Positions 34,703-46,268 of a stretch of DNA of 64,000 bases are shown piece after piece; positions within the stretch are counted from its first letter, which is position 1; each line of letters opens with the position of its first letter. The notes beneath the pieces were generated by a model. The model was not told where the DNA came from, ran no database searches, and was given only the letters and a program-made list of their open reading frames with translations. A program made the translations under genes and the position numbers. This stretch comes from an uncultured Bacteroidia bacterium (GTDB lineage Bacteria > Bacteroidota > Bacteroidia > Bacteroidales > F082), in NCBI GenBank assembly GCA_902785755.1, contig CACZZO010000003.1, forward strand, positions 242,690 through 306,689. The letters run 5' to 3'.

Positions 34703-36274
34703 TCACGCAAGCCTTTCGATGCGGCAATGATGCTGCTTGCTTTCGCGGTCGTAGGTGATGCCCACAAGCAGCAAACGGTCGGCATACTGCGCAACCTTAT
34801 CGGGATACTGCCTGCGCTTGATTTGCTCGATTGCGGTATCAACGGCCTTGTCGTATTTCAGTTCGATGACGATGGCGGGCGAATCGACATTCTTCCGAGG
34901 GATGAGCACCAAATCGGCAAAGCCCTTGCCCGTGGCCAACTCGCGGTGAATGATGTAATCGTTGGAGGCGTAATAATAGGCAATGCTCAACACGCAAGCC
35001 AACGAGTTCTCATCGTTGTAGCTCAATATGCTGGTGTTCTCGTCATGGGCAGCATCCACACCACGCGCCACAGCCTCTTCATCTCCACGGAGGGTGGCCT
35101 GAAGGAGTCGCTCCGAGGCTTCCACCGCCTTCACCACATGAGTCCAGTTGTTGGACTGCACTGCGTTGACAATCTCGCCTGCCACTTCCTTATTCGGGAT
35201 GTAACACTCGTCCTTACGCCAGTCGTAACTGAGGTAGCCCAAATGGATGAGCACCGTGAGCACATCATCCTTACCCCCGATGATGGACATGTCATTCTGG
35301 AACTTGGTAGGGTTTACTTTACAGCGTTCTCCAGCCAACATCTGCACCACATCGTCCTTCAGCCCCTCGTAATTCATCTGAATGTAATGCGCCACAGCAT
35401 CGTATGAACCCGTTGTCGCCCAAAAACTGCGACAACGGCCTGCATCAATGGCTTGAATCACCGAGTTAGGGTTGAACATGGAATTTTCGTCGCCAATCTG
35501 GTAGCCATCGTACCATTTCTCCAATTCGGCGAAGTCCATGCCGTGTTTTTCTGCCAAAGTCCTAACCTCGTCCATCGTGAACCCGAAATAAGGCGCCATC
35601 CTCCTTGGTTCCACCATCGAATACTCAATGAAATTGTTGAGCGCGGATTCGGACTTGTACTTCTTGATGGGCAAAATACCCGTCATATAAACGCCTGCGA
35701 ACACCAGTGGGGAATTGCTTCCCTTGAACATACGGCGCAGCCAACTGACATATTCATCCATGGCGTGCGTACCCGTCTTGAACTCGCGGCAGATGGCATC
35801 CCATTCATCGATGATGAAGATGAACGGTTGATGGGTGGAATCCGTGATGCGAATAAGGTAAGCCATCAAGTCATCGTCATCCTTGACAGGAATATCAGGA
35901 TAGGCCTCGTGTATGTCCTCCTTCAATTCCTTTTGCACATGTTTCATGATGCTGTCGTCCTTGAAACGTGTGGTGAAATTGGTCATGTCGAGGAAAATGA
36001 CGGGGTACTTGTTCAAGTGTTTCTCAAACGATGGGTCGTGGGCAATTTCAAGGTCGGTGAAAAGGTGGCGCGAGTCGCACGATTGGTCGTAATAGGCACA
36101 TAACATTTTGGCAGCCACCGACTTGCCGAAGCGACGACTACGCGAAACGCAACTAAAGCGTCGCTCTGTGTAAAGCGAATTGTTGACAATGGCAATAAGG
36201 CCAGACTTGTCAACATACTCTCCGTTTCTTACGCTCTGGAACCCGGCATTGCCGAGATTGATATATGCACCCAT
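34703..36274 (-). CDS. AAA-ATPase-like / PD-(D/E)XK nuclease-like protein (DUF1703 type)
   Basis: The 523-residue protein starts GAYINLGNAGFQSVRNGEYVDKSG. It has a P-loop in RSRRFGKSVAAKML (GKS with an unusual RRF before it, as in this family) and WDAICREF near 155 as a Walker B region. The C-terminal restriction-like part has KGFADLVLIPR and AIVIELKYDKAV, the D...ExK core. These genes are common and often multicopy in gut Bacteroidetes. The biological role is unknown. Confidence 0.88.
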   Translation of the reverse strand: MGAYINLGNAGFQSVRNGEYVDKSGLIAIVNNSLYTERRFSCVSRSRRFGKSVAAKMLCAYYDQSCDSRHLFTDLEIAHDPSFEKHLNKYPVIFLDMTNFTTRFKDDSIMKHVQKELKEDIHEAYPDIPVKDDDDLMAYLIRITDSTHQPFIFIIDEWDAICREFKTGTHAMDEYVSWLRRMFKGSNSPLVFAGVYMTGILPIKKYKSESALNNFIEYSMVEPRRMAPYFGFTMDEVRTLAEKHGMDFAELEKWYDGYQIGDENSMFNPNSVIQAIDAGRCRSFWATTGSYDAVAHYIQMNYEGLKDDVVQMLAGERCKVNPTKFQNDMSIIGGKDDVLTVLIHLGYLSYDWRKDECYIPNKEVAGEIVNAVQSNNWTHVVKAVEASERLLQATLRGDEEAVARGVDAAHDENTSILSYNDENSLACVLSIAYYYASNDYIIHRELATGKGFADLVLIPRKNVDSPAIVIELKYDKAVDTAIEQIKRRQYPDKVAQYADRLLLVGITYDRESKQHHCRIERLA

Positions 36275-36500
36275 AACAATCTTGATTTTGGCGCAAAGAT
36301 AGGAATAATTTTACGAACATTCCATGGCAAAGATGAAATTACGTGGCTTCAACCCTCTCACCAGCCTGATTTGAACAACATTCTGGCAAATCACCGCAAA
36401 TTTGCGGCGCAAATGAGAATTTTTCACCGCATGACAATTACACTTTTCCTATAAATTATTGCCTATAAAAACACACTTTTCCTATTAAATCCACTTTTGG

Positions 36501-36535
36501 AACAAAAAATGCACCAAATTTGGTGCATTTTTGTT
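36501..36535 (-). terminator. Terminator downstream of the DUF3467 gene
   Basis: A near-perfect palindrome: AAAAATGCACCAAA pairs with TTTGGTGCATTTTT, with flanking AAC/GTT also matching. It would terminate on either strand; only the minus strand has a gene ending nearby. Confidence 0.75.
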
Positions 36536-36542
36536 CAAATTT

Positions 36543-36560
36543 TGCACCTTTTTTGGTGCA
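36543..36560 (-). terminator. Second hairpin with the same stem
   Basis: TGCACC-TTTTTT-GGTGCA, eight bases from the first hairpin and with the same stem sequence. On the minus strand it is met first by polymerase leaving the DUF3467 gene. Confidence 0.55.
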
Positions 36561-36592
36561 TTTTCCGTTTTAATCGTGTATAGACTTGAAAA

Positions 36593-36907
36593 TCAAGCCT
36601 GTGCAGTGGGAGTTCCTATCGGGAATTGGGCCACGTTGCTGCCCAAGTCCTGGATGGTGCCAAACTGCTGCTCGTATTTGGCGATGTTGTCGGCCAAGGC
36701 CTTGTACAAACGCTTGGCATTCAAGGGGTTCATAATCACCCTTGAGCGGACTTTCGCCTTGGGTGTGCCCGGCATCATTTGGGCAAAGTCGACGATGAAC
36801 TCATTCGGTGAATGGGTGATGATGGCCAAATTGGAGTATTTGCCCTCGGCCACTTCGTCACTGATTTCGATATTCAATTGATTCTTTTGATTGTTTTCCA
36901 TTTTCAT
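36593..36907 (-). CDS. DUF3467 domain protein
   Basis: The 104-residue protein starts at 36907 (an alternative ATG is at 36901). NIEISDEVAEGKYSNLAIITHSPNEFIVDFAQMMPG and KVRSRVIMNPLNAKRLYKAL are the DUF3467 pattern. The family usually lies right after rpoC in Bacteroidetes, as here. Function is unknown; the fold is small and sheet rich. The start lies four bases after the U-tract of a terminator, so its expression probably depends on read-through from rpoC or on termination control. Confidence 0.88.
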   Translation of the reverse strand: MKMENNQKNQLNIEISDEVAEGKYSNLAIITHSPNEFIVDFAQMMPGTPKAKVRSRVIMNPLNAKRLYKALADNIAKYEQQFGTIQDLGSNVAQFPIGTPTAQA

Positions 36908-36910
36908 TCT

Positions 36911-36948
36911 TATTTAAAAAGCGGGGACAACCTTCTGGCCGTCCCCGC
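36911..36948 (-). terminator. Terminator or attenuator after rpoC
   Basis: On the minus strand GCGGGGAC pairs with GTCCCCGC around a 12-base loop, followed by TTTTTAAATA. It stands between the rpoC stop at 36963 and the DUF3467 start at 36907. Confidence 0.8.
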
Positions 36949-36962
36949 AGATTGATTAACAA

Positions 36963-39900
36963 TTAGTTAGCGGCCTTGGCTTGTAGTTCCTCGTATTCAT
37001 CACGAGAGCCCACAATCAGGTCTTCGTATTCGCGCAAGCCCGTTCCGGCAGGAATCTTGTGACCAACAATCACATTTTCCTTCATGCCGAGCAGGAAGTC
37101 GCTCTTGGCAGCAATGGCGGCATTGGTCAACACCTTGGTCGTTTCCTGGAAGGAGGCAGCCGAGATGAAGCTGTCAGTTGCCAAGGCAGCGCGGGTGATA
37201 CCTTGCAACACCTGCGTGGCCGTGGCCGGACGAGCCGGACGCACCGTCGGCAGGGCCAAGTCCTTACGCTTCAGGGCAGACTCTTCTTCGCGGAGCTTCA
37301 TCGCCGAAACGATTTCGCCCGCCTGCAGCTTGTCGGAGGCACCCTTATCCTCGACAAAGAACTTGCCGTAAATGTCGTCATTCTCCTCTTGGAAGGTCAG
37401 TTTGTTCACCAACTCGCCTTGCAGGAAGCGGGTGTCGCCCGGGTCGATGATTTCGACCTTACGCATCATCTGACGCACGATGACCTCAAAGTGCTTGTCG
37501 TTGATGACCACACCTTGCTGACGGTAAACGCTTTGCGCCTCATTGACGATATATTCCTGCACCTTCATCGGGCCCATGATGGCCAAAATGCTGGCTGGTG
37601 TGATGACACCTTCGGAAAGCGGCTGGCCAGCCTTCACGAAGTCGTTCTCCTGAGCCAAAATCTGCTTTGAGGTCGGGATGAGGTAACGTTTCTCCTCGCC
37701 GGTTCTGGCCGTAACCACAACCTCACGATTACCACGCTTGAGCTTCTTCTCAAGGTGGACGATACCGTCGATTTCAGAAACGATGGCCGGGTCTATGGAG
37801 TTACGGGCCTCGAACAACTCTTGCACACGCGGCAGACCGCCGGTGATATCGCCACCGCCAGAAACGTTACGCGGGATACGAACCAATTGGTCGCCAGCGG
37901 CAATCTCGTCGCCTTCTTCAACGACAACATGAGCATCCACAGGCAAGTCGTAAGACACCATAACCTCGCCGTTTTCATCGACAATCTCGATGAGCGGGTT
38001 CTTGGCACCACGACGACCTTCGATAATGACGCGCTCGTTGAAGCCCGTCTCAGCGATGGTTTCGTTACGATAGGTGATGCCTTCGATGACGTTCTGGAAG
38101 CGCACCTTACCGCTATGCTCGGAGATGATGGTAGCGTTGTAGGGGTCCCATTCGCAAATCTTGTCGCCTTTCTTCACCTGATCGCCAGCCTTGAAGAACA
38201 ACTTGGCACCGTAAGGGATGTTGGTCGTCATCAGAACGACGTCGGTATGATTGTCGTGCAACTTCAATTCGGCGGAACGGCCAATGACAATCTGGTAACT
38301 GTCGTTGTCCTTATTGACCTCAACGGAACGAAGTTCGTCGATTTCAAGGTAGCCGTCATATTTGGCTTCGGTGCTGTTGGCCACCAAACCCTTCGAGGCC
38401 TTACCACCTTGGTGGAAGGTACGCAGGGTCAACTGGGTGCCAGGCTCACCGATGGACTGGGCAGCGATAACGCCCACAGCCTCACCCTTTTGGACAAGTT
38501 TAGCCGACGACAGGTTGCGGCCATAGCAATTGGCGCACACGCCACGCTTCGACTCGCAAGTCAGCACGGAACGGATTTCGACGCTCTCCAACGGAGATTC
38601 ATCGATGGCCTCGGCAAGAGTCTCATTGAGTTCCTGACCACTGGCAGCAATGAGTTCACCCGTCTGCGGATGGAACACATCGTGCAAGGCCACACGACCG
38701 AGGATGCGATCATATAACAAGGAGTGCTTTCCGGGTTCCTTGATTTCCTCACCACGCGAGATGGTCATGCCGCGCAATGTGCCGCAGTCCTTCTCGGTGA
38801 TAATGACATCGTGCGCCACGTCGACCAAACGACGAGTCAAATAACCAGCGTCGGCGGTCTTCAGAGCGGTATCTGCCAAACCCTTACGGGCACCGTGCGT
38901 GGAGATGAAGTATTCCAACACGGACAGACCTTCCTGGAAGTTGGAAAGAATCGGGTTTTCAATGATTTCGGAGCCGCCCGAACCGGCCTTCATAGGCTTG
39001 GCCATCAAGCCTCTCATGCCGCACAACTGCGACACCTGAGCCTCCGAACCACGAGCACCAGAGTGAAGCATCATATAAACAGGGTTGAAGCCTTGGTCGT
39101 CGCTCGACAACACCTTCATCACCTCTTGGGTGAGCTTGGCATTGACATCGGTCCAAAGGTCAACGATTTGGTTGTATCTTTCGTTAGGACCCATGAAACC
39201 CATCTTCTCATATTCACGAATCTGAGAGGCTTGGGCATTGGCATCGCTGATAAGGTTACCCTTCATTTGAGGCACAAGCACGTTGCCGAGGTTGAACGAC
39301 AAACCGCCCTTGTAGGCCTGATAGTAACCCATGTTCTTGATGTCGTCAAGGAACTTGGTCGTCACGGCTGTACCTTCCCTACGCACCATGTCGCCGACGA
39401 TGCTACGCAACGACTTCTTCGTCAACAGTTCATTGATGAAGCCGAAATCGTCAGGCACGACTTGGTTGAAGAGGACGCGGCCCACGGTGGTTTCCACCAA
39501 CTTCTTGACCAACTTGTCCTCTTCGCGGACATTCACCCTCACCTTAATGATGGCGTGCATATCGGCGCGACCCTCATTGTGGGCGATGATGACTTCCTCC
39601 GGCGAATAGAACGACATGCCCTCGCCCTTCACGGGATGCTCGGGCGTGCTCTTGCGCGGCTTGGTGATATAGTACAGACCCAAAACCATATCCTGCGAAG
39701 GCAGCGTGATAGGCGCACCATTCGAGGGGTTCAGGATGTTGTGCGAAGCCAGCATGAGAATTTGGGCCTCAAGCACGGCGGCATTGCCCAACGGTACGTG
39801 GACAGCCATCTGGTCACCGTCGAAGTCGGCGTTGAATGCCGTACACACCAACGGGTGCAAACGAATTGCCTTACCTTCAATGAGTTTCGGCTGGAATGCC

Positions 39901-41267
39901 TGAATACCCAAACGGTGCAACGTAGGAGCACGGTTCAACAGAATCGGGTGACCTTTCAGGATATTTTCGAGGATGTCCCAAACGACGGGATCCTTGCGGT
40001 CGACAATCTTCTTGGCCGATTTCACGGTCTTGACGATGCCGCGCTCGATGAGTTTGCGAATCACAAACGGCTTGAACAACTCGGCGGCCATGTCCTTGGG
40101 CAGACCACATTCGTTCATGTTCAAGTCAGGACCGACCACGATAACGGAACGGCCTGAGTAGTCGACACGTTTACCGAGCAAGTTCTGACGGAAACGGCCT
40201 TGCTTACCTTTCAGGCTGTCGCTCAACGACTTCAGCGGACGGTTCGAGTCAGTCTTCACCGCGCTCGACTTGCGCGAGTTGTCGAACAAGGAGTCGACGG
40301 CCTCCTGCAACATGCGCTTCTCATTACGCATAATCACATCAGGAGCATTGATTTCCATCAAACGCTTCAGACGGTTGTTGCGGATGATGACGCGACGATA
40401 AAGGTCGTTCAAGTCGGAAGTGGCAAAACGACCGCCATCCAACGGAACGAGCGGGCGCAGCTCCGGCGGAATCACCGGCACCACCTTCACAATCATCCAT
40501 TCAGGACGGTTTTCGATATGGTTGTTGGCCTCGCGGAAAGCCTCAAACACCTGCAAACGCTTCAGCAAATCCTGCTTGCGCTGTTGTGCCTTTACCTCGT
40601 TGGCTTCGGCACGCAGGCGGTTGGCTTCCTCATCGATATTCAGTTTCGACAGCAGGTCATAAATGGCCTCTGCACCCATCTTGGCGACGAACTTGTTCGG
40701 ATCGTCTTCAGGAAGATACTGATTCTCAATCGGAACCATCTCCATCAGGTCAAGATACTCTTCCTCGGTCAGGAACTCGTATTTCGTCACTTTGCGGCCA
40801 TCGTTGTCGTTGGGGATGGTTTGGCCTTCCAACACGCCGCCTTGAATAATGATATAACGCTCGTAATAAATGATGGCATCGAGCTTCTTGGTGGGAATAC
40901 CGAGCAAAGCGCCAATTTTGTTGGGCAAGGAGCGGAAATACCAGATGTGGGCGACAGGCACCACCAAATTGATGTGGCCCATGCGCTCGCGCCTGACCTT
41001 CTTCTCCGTCACCTCCACGCCGCAGTGGTCGCAGATGATGTTCTTGTAACGGATGCGCTTGTATTTTCCGCAGTGGCACTCCCAGTCTTTCACGGGACCG
41101 AAAATGCGCTCGCAAAACAAGCCGTCGCGCTCGGGTTTATAAGTACGGTAGTTGATGGTCTCAGGTTTCAACACCTCACCGTGTGAACGGGCAAGAATCG
41201 ATTCCGGCGAAGCCAAACTCACCGTTATGCTAGCGAAGTTGCTATTTACTATATTGTTAGTTGCCAT
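36963..41267 (-). CDS. rpoC: RNA polymerase subunit beta-prime
   Basis: The 1434-residue subunit forms the catalytic half of RNA polymerase. The N-terminal zinc finger [19 protein letters not shown] (about 70-88) is intact. The active-site [12 protein letters not shown] (about 460) carries the three Mg-binding Asp. The trigger-loop region, the second zinc site ([13 protein letters not shown]) and the C-terminal [19 protein letters not shown] are all present. It follows rpoB after 32 bases. Confidence 0.98.
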   Translation of the reverse strand: MATNNIVNSNFASITVSLASPESILARSHGEVLKPETINYRTYKPERDGLFCERIFGPVKDWECHCGKYKRIRYKNIICDHCGVEVTEKKVRRERMGHINLVVPVAHIWYFRSLPNKIGALLGIPTKKLDAIIYYERYIIIQGGVLEGQTIPNDNDGRKVTKYEFLTEEEYLDLMEMVPIENQYLPEDDPNKFVAKMGAEAIYDLLSKLNIDEEANRLRAEANEVKAQQRKQDLLKRLQVFEAFREANNHIENRPEWMIVKVVPVIPPELRPLVPLDGGRFATSDLNDLYRRVIIRNNRLKRLMEINAPDVIMRNEKRMLQEAVDSLFDNSRKSSAVKTDSNRPLKSLSDSLKGKQGRFRQNLLGKRVDYSGRSVIVVGPDLNMNECGLPKDMAAELFKPFVIRKLIERGIVKTVKSAKKIVDRKDPVVWDILENILKGHPILLNRAPTLHRLGIQAFQPKLIEGKAIRLHPLVCTAFNADFDGDQMAVHVPLGNAAVLEAQILMLASHNILNPSNGAPITLPSQDMVLGLYYITKPRKSTPEHPVKGEGMSFYSPEEVIIAHNEGRADMHAIIKVRVNVREEDKLVKKLVETTVGRVLFNQVVPDDFGFINELLTKKSLRSIVGDMVRREGTAVTTKFLDDIKNMGYYQAYKGGLSFNLGNVLVPQMKGNLISDANAQASQIREYEKMGFMGPNERYNQIVDLWTDVNAKLTQEVMKVLSSDDQGFNPVYMMLHSGARGSEAQVSQLCGMRGLMAKPMKAGSGGSEIIENPILSNFQEGLSVLEYFISTHGARKGLADTALKTADAGYLTRRLVDVAHDVIITEKDCGTLRGMTISRGEEIKEPGKHSLLYDRILGRVALHDVFHPQTGELIAASGQELNETLAEAIDESPLESVEIRSVLTCESKRGVCANCYGRNLSSAKLVQKGEAVGVIAAQSIGEPGTQLTLRTFHQGGKASKGLVANSTEAKYDGYLEIDELRSVEVNKDNDSYQIVIGRSAELKLHDNHTDVVLMTTNIPYGAKLFFKAGDQVKKGDKICEWDPYNATIISEHSGKVRFQNVIEGITYRNETIAETGFNERVIIEGRRGAKNPLIEIVDENGEVMVSYDLPVDAHVVVEEGDEIAAGDQLVRIPRNVSGGGDITGGLPRVQELFEARNSIDPAIVSEIDGIVHLEKKLKRGNREVVVTARTGEEKRYLIPTSKQILAQENDFVKAGQPLSEGVITPASILAIMGPMKVQEYIVNEAQSVYRQQGVVINDKHFEVIVRQMMRKVEIIDPGDTRFLQGELVNKLTFQEENDDIYGKFFVEDKGASDKLQAGEIVSAMKLREEESALKRKDLALPTVRPARPATATQVLQGITRAALATDSFISAASFQETTKVLTNAAIAAKSDFLLGMKENVIVGHKIPAGTGLREYEDLIVGSRDEYEELQAKAAN

Positions 41268-41299
41268 ATTTCTGTGTTTTTATCCTAGCATTATTAAAC

Positions 41300-44200
41300 T
41301 CAATTCAAGACTTTACCATCTTTGTCCTTGAAGGTGATTTCCAAGCCCAATCCGCGAAGTTCGTGAATCAACACATTGAAGGACTCGGGGATGCCCGGAA
41401 CAGGCATGTTGTCACCCTTAACGATGGACTCGTAAGCCTTGGCGCGACCGTTCACATCGTCTGACTTCACGGTCAGAATCTCCTGAAGCACATTGCTGGC
41501 TCCGAAGGCTTCCAATGCCCAGACTTCCATTTCACCGAAACGCTGACCACCAAACTGAGCCTTACCGCCCAAAGGTTGCTGCGTAATCAGCGAGTATGGT
41601 CCAATGGAACGGGCGTGCATCTTGTCGTCAACCATGTGGTGCAACTTCAGCATGTAGATATAACCCACGGTGGCGGGCTGGTCGAAAGGTTCGCCAGTCT
41701 CGCCGTCGTAAAGCTGCATACGGCCATTGTCGGGCAAACCCGCCTTGCGCATATACTGGTTGATTTCCTCCAAAGTAGCACCATCGAAAATCGGGGTGGA
41801 AAACTTCAGTCCGAGTTCGTGACCGGCCCAACCGAGCACGGTCTCATAAATCTGACCGAGGTTCATACGCGAAGGCACGCCCAACGGGTTCAAAACGATG
41901 TCGACCGGAGTGCCATCGGCGAGGAAAGGCATATCCTCGGCGCGGACAATCTTCGAAACGATACCTTTGTTACCGTGACGACCGGCCATCTTGTCGCCAA
42001 TCATCAGCTTGCGCTTCTTGGCGACATATACCTTAGCCATCTGGACGATGCCGTTAGGCAATTCGTCGCCCACGCTGGCCACGTACTTCTCGCGGTTGTA
42101 ACGGCCTTCAATCTCCTTAAACTTCACTGTATAGTTGTCGATGATGGCTCCAATCATCTTATTGATCTTCTCGTCGGAAGTCCACTTGTTGGGGTTGACG
42201 GTCAGATAATCAATGTCATACAAAGCCTTGGCCGTAAACTTCACCTTCTTGGGGATAATCATCTCCTTGAAATTGTTCTGGACACCCGTCGACGTGTGAC
42301 CATTCAGCAGAGTCATCAGTTTTTCGACAAGCACATCCTTCAATGCAGCCAATTCCTTGTTGCAAGCGGCATCAATCTTGGCAATGTCTTCCTTGTCCTT
42401 GGCGCGGGCCTTGCGGTCCTTTTGCAGGCGCGAGAACAAACGTTTGCCAATAACCACACCCTTCATCGAAGGACCAGCCTTCAGTGAGGCGTTCTTCACG
42501 TCACCGGCCTTGTCGCCGAAGATGGCGCGAAGCAGTTTCTCTTCCGGCGTTGGGTCGGTTTCGCCCTTCGGCGTAATCTTACCGACGAGGATGTCGCCTT
42601 CCTTGACCTCAGCACCCACACGGATGATACCGTGCTCGTCCAAGTCCTTGGTGGCATCGGTGCTCACATTCGGGATGTCGTTGGTCAATTCTTCCAAACC
42701 GCGCTTCGTGTCGCGCACCTCAAGGGTGAACTCCTCGATGTGGATGGAGGTGAACAGGTCTTCCTTCACAATACGCTCCGAAATCACGATGGCATCCTCA
42801 TAGTTGTAGCCCTTCCACGGCATGAAGGCCACTTTCAGGTTGCGGCCAAGAGCCAGGTCGCCGTTTTGGGTGGCATAGCCTTCCGTCAGAATCTGGCCGA
42901 AAGTCACATGGTCGCCTCTGCGGACAATAGGCTTGATGTTGATGCTGGTGTTTTGGTTGGTACGGGCATATTTGGTGAGATAATAAGTCTTCACATCGTC
43001 TTCGAAACTGACCAAGCGTTGCTCATCCGTGCGGTCGTATCTGATGACGATCTTCTTCGAGTCAACGAAAATGACCTCGCCCTCGCCTTCGGCAGTGATA
43101 AGAACGCGCGAATCCTTGGCAACAGAGCGTTCAATACCAGTGCCCACGATAGGACTTTCTGGATTCATCAAAGGTACAGCCTGACGCATCATGTTCGAAC
43201 CCATCAGGGCACGGTTGGCGTCGTCGTGTTCCAAGAACGGAATCAACGATGCGGCGATGGAGGCAATCTGGTTGGGACCAACGTCCATCAAATTGATTTC
43301 TTCAGGCGAAACGATAGGATAGTCAGCGATATAACGCGCCTTGATATCCTTGTCGATGAAGTGACCTTCATCGTCGACAGGCGTGGTGGCTTGGGCGATG
43401 ATTTTGTCTTCCTCAAGCTCGGCAGTCAGATACACCGGCTCCTTCTTGAAGTCGACCACACCGTTGACCACTTCACGGTAAGGCGTTTCGATGAAGCCCA
43501 AATTGTTGATTTTTGCGAACACGCAGAGCGAGGAAATCAAGCCGATGTTAGGGCCTTCAGGGGTCTCAATCGTACACAGACGGCCATAGTGCGTATAGTG
43601 TACGTCACGAACCTCGAAACCGGCACGGTCGCGCGACAGACCGCCGGGACCCAAAGCGGAAATACGGCGCTTGTGCGTGATTTCCGAAAGCGGGTTGGTC
43701 TGATCCATGAACTGCGACAGTTGGTTCGTTCCGAAGAACGAATTGATGACCGACGACAGGGTCTTGGCGTTAATCAGGTCGATAGGTGTAAAAACCTCAT
43801 TGTCACGCACATTCATACGCTCACGGATGGTGCGTGCCATACGAGCCAAACCCACACCGAATTGGGCTTGCAATTGCTCGCCCACGGTACGGATACGACG
43901 GTTGCTCAAGTGGTCAATATCGTCGATTTCGGCCTTGCTGCTCAGCAGTTCGACCAAATATTTGATAATGGCGATGATGTCTTCCTTGGTCAGGACTTTC
44001 ACGTCATCAGGGATGGAAAGGTTGAGCTTGCGGTTGATGCGATAGCGGCCCACCAATCCCAAATCATATCTCTTGTCGGAGAAGAACAATTTCTCGATGA
44101 TGCCACGAGCCGTTTCCTCATCGGGCGGTTCGGCATTGCGCAATTGGCGATAGATATATTCAACGGCTTCTTTCTCCGAGTTGCTGGGGTCTTTTTCCAA

Positions 44201-45145
44201 AGTCTTGAAAATGACCGAATAGTCGGAAACCCTATCATTCTCATCGCGCTCAGTTTCACTGTGCAGCAGGATGGTCTTCACGCCACTGTCCACGACCTTC
44301 TGGATGTGTTCTTCTTCAAGAACCACGTCACGGTCGATGATGACCTCGTTACGCTCGATGGACACACATTCGCCAGTGTCCTCGTTGACGAAGTCCTCGA
44401 AATAAGTGTGAAGCACACGGGCGGCCAACTTGCGGCCCAAAACGCGCTTCAGGCCTGCCTTGGAAACCTTCACTTCCTCAGCGAGGTTGAACACGTCGAG
44501 GATGTCCTTGTCGGTTTCGTAGCCGATGGCACGCAGCAATGTGGTGATAGGTAACTTTTTCTTACGGTCGATATAAGCATACATGACATTGTTGATGTCG
44601 GTCGAGAACTCCATCCAAGAGCCCTTGAACGGGATGATACGAGCCGAATACAACATGGTGCCATTGGCGTGCTGGCTCTGGCCGAAGAACACACCGGGCG
44701 AGCGGTGCAATTGCGAGACCACAACGCGCTCGGCACCGTTGATGACGAATGTGGCGCGAGGCGTCATGTACGGAATCATGCCAAGATACACGTCCTGTAC
44801 GACGGTCTCAAAATCTTCGTGTTCCTCGTCGTTGCAGGAAAGTCTGAGCTTTGCCTTGAGAGGAACGCTATAGGTGAGTCCACGCTCGATGCACTCCGGG
44901 ATGCTGTAGCGCGGAGCGTCGATGTAGTAATCAAGAAATTCGAGTGTAAAATTGCCTCTTGCGTCTGTAATGGGGAAATTTTCGGCGAAGACCTTGTAGA
45001 GTCCTTCGTTTTTCCTGTTGTCGGGATTGGTCTCCAGTTGGAAGAAATCCTGGAAAGACTGAAGCTGAATATCCAGAAAATCAGGATATTCGAAAGACTT
45101 CTTGATGGACGCGAAGCTAATTCTTTCAGTTGATTTTGTTGCCAA
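41300..45145 (-). CDS. rpoB: RNA polymerase subunit beta
   Basis: The 1281-residue subunit carries the rifampicin pocket region ([38 protein letters not shown]) and the C-terminal clamp region [20 protein letters not shown]. The rifampicin residues (Q, D, H, R, S) look wild type. The N-terminus [20 protein letters not shown] aligns with other Bacteroidetes RpoB, yet the only start codon that gives it is TTG at 45145; no in-frame ATG is nearby. A hairpin pair separates it from rplL. Confidence 0.98.
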   Translation of the reverse strand: MATKSTERISFASIKKSFEYPDFLDIQLQSFQDFFQLETNPDNRKNEGLYKVFAENFPITDARGNFTLEFLDYYIDAPRYSIPECIERGLTYSVPLKAKLRLSCNDEEHEDFETVVQDVYLGMIPYMTPRATFVINGAERVVVSQLHRSPGVFFGQSQHANGTMLYSARIIPFKGSWMEFSTDINNVMYAYIDRKKKLPITTLLRAIGYETDKDILDVFNLAEEVKVSKAGLKRVLGRKLAARVLHTYFEDFVNEDTGECVSIERNEVIIDRDVVLEEEHIQKVVDSGVKTILLHSETERDENDRVSDYSVIFKTLEKDPSNSEKEAVEYIYRQLRNAEPPDEETARGIIEKLFFSDKRYDLGLVGRYRINRKLNLSIPDDVKVLTKEDIIAIIKYLVELLSSKAEIDDIDHLSNRRIRTVGEQLQAQFGVGLARMARTIRERMNVRDNEVFTPIDLINAKTLSSVINSFFGTNQLSQFMDQTNPLSEITHKRRISALGPGGLSRDRAGFEVRDVHYTHYGRLCTIETPEGPNIGLISSLCVFAKINNLGFIETPYREVVNGVVDFKKEPVYLTAELEEDKIIAQATTPVDDEGHFIDKDIKARYIADYPIVSPEEINLMDVGPNQIASIAASLIPFLEHDDANRALMGSNMMRQAVPLMNPESPIVGTGIERSVAKDSRVLITAEGEGEVIFVDSKKIVIRYDRTDEQRLVSFEDDVKTYYLTKYARTNQNTSINIKPIVRRGDHVTFGQILTEGYATQNGDLALGRNLKVAFMPWKGYNYEDAIVISERIVKEDLFTSIHIEEFTLEVRDTKRGLEELTNDIPNVSTDATKDLDEHGIIRVGAEVKEGDILVGKITPKGETDPTPEEKLLRAIFGDKAGDVKNASLKAGPSMKGVVIGKRLFSRLQKDRKARAKDKEDIAKIDAACNKELAALKDVLVEKLMTLLNGHTSTGVQNNFKEMIIPKKVKFTAKALYDIDYLTVNPNKWTSDEKINKMIGAIIDNYTVKFKEIEGRYNREKYVASVGDELPNGIVQMAKVYVAKKRKLMIGDKMAGRHGNKGIVSKIVRAEDMPFLADGTPVDIVLNPLGVPSRMNLGQIYETVLGWAGHELGLKFSTPIFDGATLEEINQYMRKAGLPDNGRMQLYDGETGEPFDQPATVGYIYMLKLHHMVDDKMHARSIGPYSLITQQPLGGKAQFGGQRFGEMEVWALEAFGASNVLQEILTVKSDDVNGRAKAYESIVKGDNMPVPGIPESFNVLIHELRGLGLEITFKDKDGKVLN

Positions 45146-45201
45146 GGTGTTATTGTTTTTAGGTGATGTTATGGGAAAGACGAACTAACGAAAAGAGGAA
45201 A

Positions 45202-45218
45202 TTTCGCTTAAAGCGAAA
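45202..45218 (-). promoter_or_regulatory. Second hairpin in the rplL-rpoB gap
   Basis: TTTCGCTT-A-AAGCGAAA, a compact perfect stem 57 bases before the rpoB start, just downstream (in the minus direction) of the larger hairpin at 45229. It could be part of the same processing or attenuation site. Confidence 0.45.
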
Positions 45219-45228
45219 AATCGGCACA

Positions 45229-45258
45229 AACCTCAGCCCCTATTTTGGGACTGAGGTT
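45229..45258 (-). promoter_or_regulatory. Attenuator or processing hairpin between rplL and rpoB
   Basis: AACCTCAG pairs with CTGAGGTT, with an inner CCC/GGG stem. It lacks a strong U-tract. Its place between rplL and rpoB matches the known site of partial termination and RNase processing in E. coli. Confidence 0.6.
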
Positions 45259-45286
45259 GAATGCCGTTATCTACGGGATTGAATCC

Positions 45287-45664
45287 TTATTTCACTTCCA
45301 CTTCTGCACCGGCCTCTTCGAGTTGAGCCTTCAGTGCATTAGCTTCGTCTTTGCTCACGCCTTCCTTCAGCGGTTTCGGGGCGGCGTCAACCAGTTCCTT
45401 GGCTTCCTTCAGGCCGAGACTGGTGAGTTCCTTCACCAACTTCACGACTGCCAACTTCTGGGCGCCAGCGCTCTTCAGGATGACGTCGAATGAAGTCTTT
45501 TCTTCAGCAGCGGCAGCAGCGCCACCGGCAGCAGGAGCAGCAACAGCAACAGCGGCGGCTGCGGGTTCGATACCGTACTCTTCCTTCAGGATGTTAGCGA
45601 GTTCGTTCACTTCCTTCACGGTGAGATTGACTAATTGTTCAGCAAAAGCTTTAAGATCTGCCAT
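45287..45664 (-). CDS. rplL: Ribosomal protein L7/L12
   Basis: The 125-residue stalk protein has the N-terminal dimerisation helices ([20 protein letters not shown]), an Ala-rich hinge ([19 protein letters not shown]) and the C-terminal domain with [20 protein letters not shown] and [20 protein letters not shown], which recruits translation factors. It lies downstream of rplJ in the usual order. Confidence 0.98.
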   Translation of the reverse strand: MADLKAFAEQLVNLTVKEVNELANILKEEYGIEPAAAAVAVAAPAAGGAAAAAEEKTSFDVILKSAGAQKLAVVKLVKELTSLGLKEAKELVDAAPKPLKEGVSKDEANALKAQLEEAGAEVEVK

Positions 45665-45726
45665 TTTACTTTTATTTTTAATTGTTAATATTTGCTTTTA
45701 ATGTTTGAATGATTCACATTCGGTTT

Positions 45727-46248
45727 TTATTCTGGTCTTTCTGACAAGGTTTCGAGAATGCCGCTCAACTTGTGGCCACCTGATTGCAGGCCGCTGATGA
45801 CGTTCTTCATCGGCGATTGCAGCAAGGCGATGACGTCCGCGATGAGGTCGTTCTTCGACTTGATGTTGCACAAAGCGTCGAGCATGTCGTCGCCAATGTA
45901 GCAGCACTCCTCAATGAAGGCACCCTTCAGGATGGGACGGTCACTGGTCTTACGGAAATTCTTGATCAGCTTGGCGGGAGCGTTGCCGGTCTCGCAAAAC
46001 ATGACGGCAGTTGATCCTTTCAGAACGTCATACAGGCTCTCGTAGTCCTTGTCCATCTGCTGCATAGCTTTATGGAGCAATGCGTTCTTCACAACGATCA
46101 TTTTCACACCACTATTGAAGCATTGCCTTCTCAACTGGCTGGTCTTTTCGGCATTGAGGTCCGATACGTCGGTCAGATAGAAATTGGGACATGCTTGCAA
46201 TTGACTGAGCATGGAGTCGATGAGGACTTTTTTATCTTCTTTTCTCAT
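45727..46248 (-). CDS. rplJ: Ribosomal protein L10
   Basis: The 173-residue base of the L12 stalk. It has LTDVSDLNAEKTSQLRRQCF and KMIVVKNALLHKAM near 55 (rRNA binding), and a C-terminal helix (IADVIALLQSPMKNVISGLQ) that carries L12 dimers. Only 20 bases separate it from rplA, too little for the classical L10 leader structure. Confidence 0.97.
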   Translation of the reverse strand: MRKEDKKVLIDSMLSQLQACPNFYLTDVSDLNAEKTSQLRRQCFNSGVKMIVVKNALLHKAMQQMDKDYESLYDVLKGSTAVMFCETGNAPAKLIKNFRKTSDRPILKGAFIEECCYIGDDMLDALCNIKSKNDLIADVIALLQSPMKNVISGLQSGGHKLSGILETLSERPE

Positions 46249-46268
46249 TTCAATAACTTCCTTTCAAT

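Larger units (their letters stand above)
36275..36592. other. Gene-free gap with two stacked hairpins
   Basis: The 318-base gap separates the AAA gene start from the DUF3467 gene end. The half nearest DUF3467 holds two hairpins with the same GCACC/GGTGC stem (listed separately). The middle holds the direct repeat ACACTTTTCCTAT (36449 and 36473 regions). The rest is featureless; no small gene was recognised. Confidence 0.5.

Noticed and set aside
42632..44554. 640-codon open frame on the plus strand opposite rpoB
   Set aside because: rpoB is certain here; the opposite frame has no recognisable domain and the composition of an antisense shadow. The same holds for 38724-40157 opposite rpoC and 4183-5253 opposite the sugar transferase.
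46249..46268. L10 leader regulatory structure before rplJ
   Set aside because: Only 20 bases separate rplA and rplJ, too short for the known leader, and no hairpin is visible.
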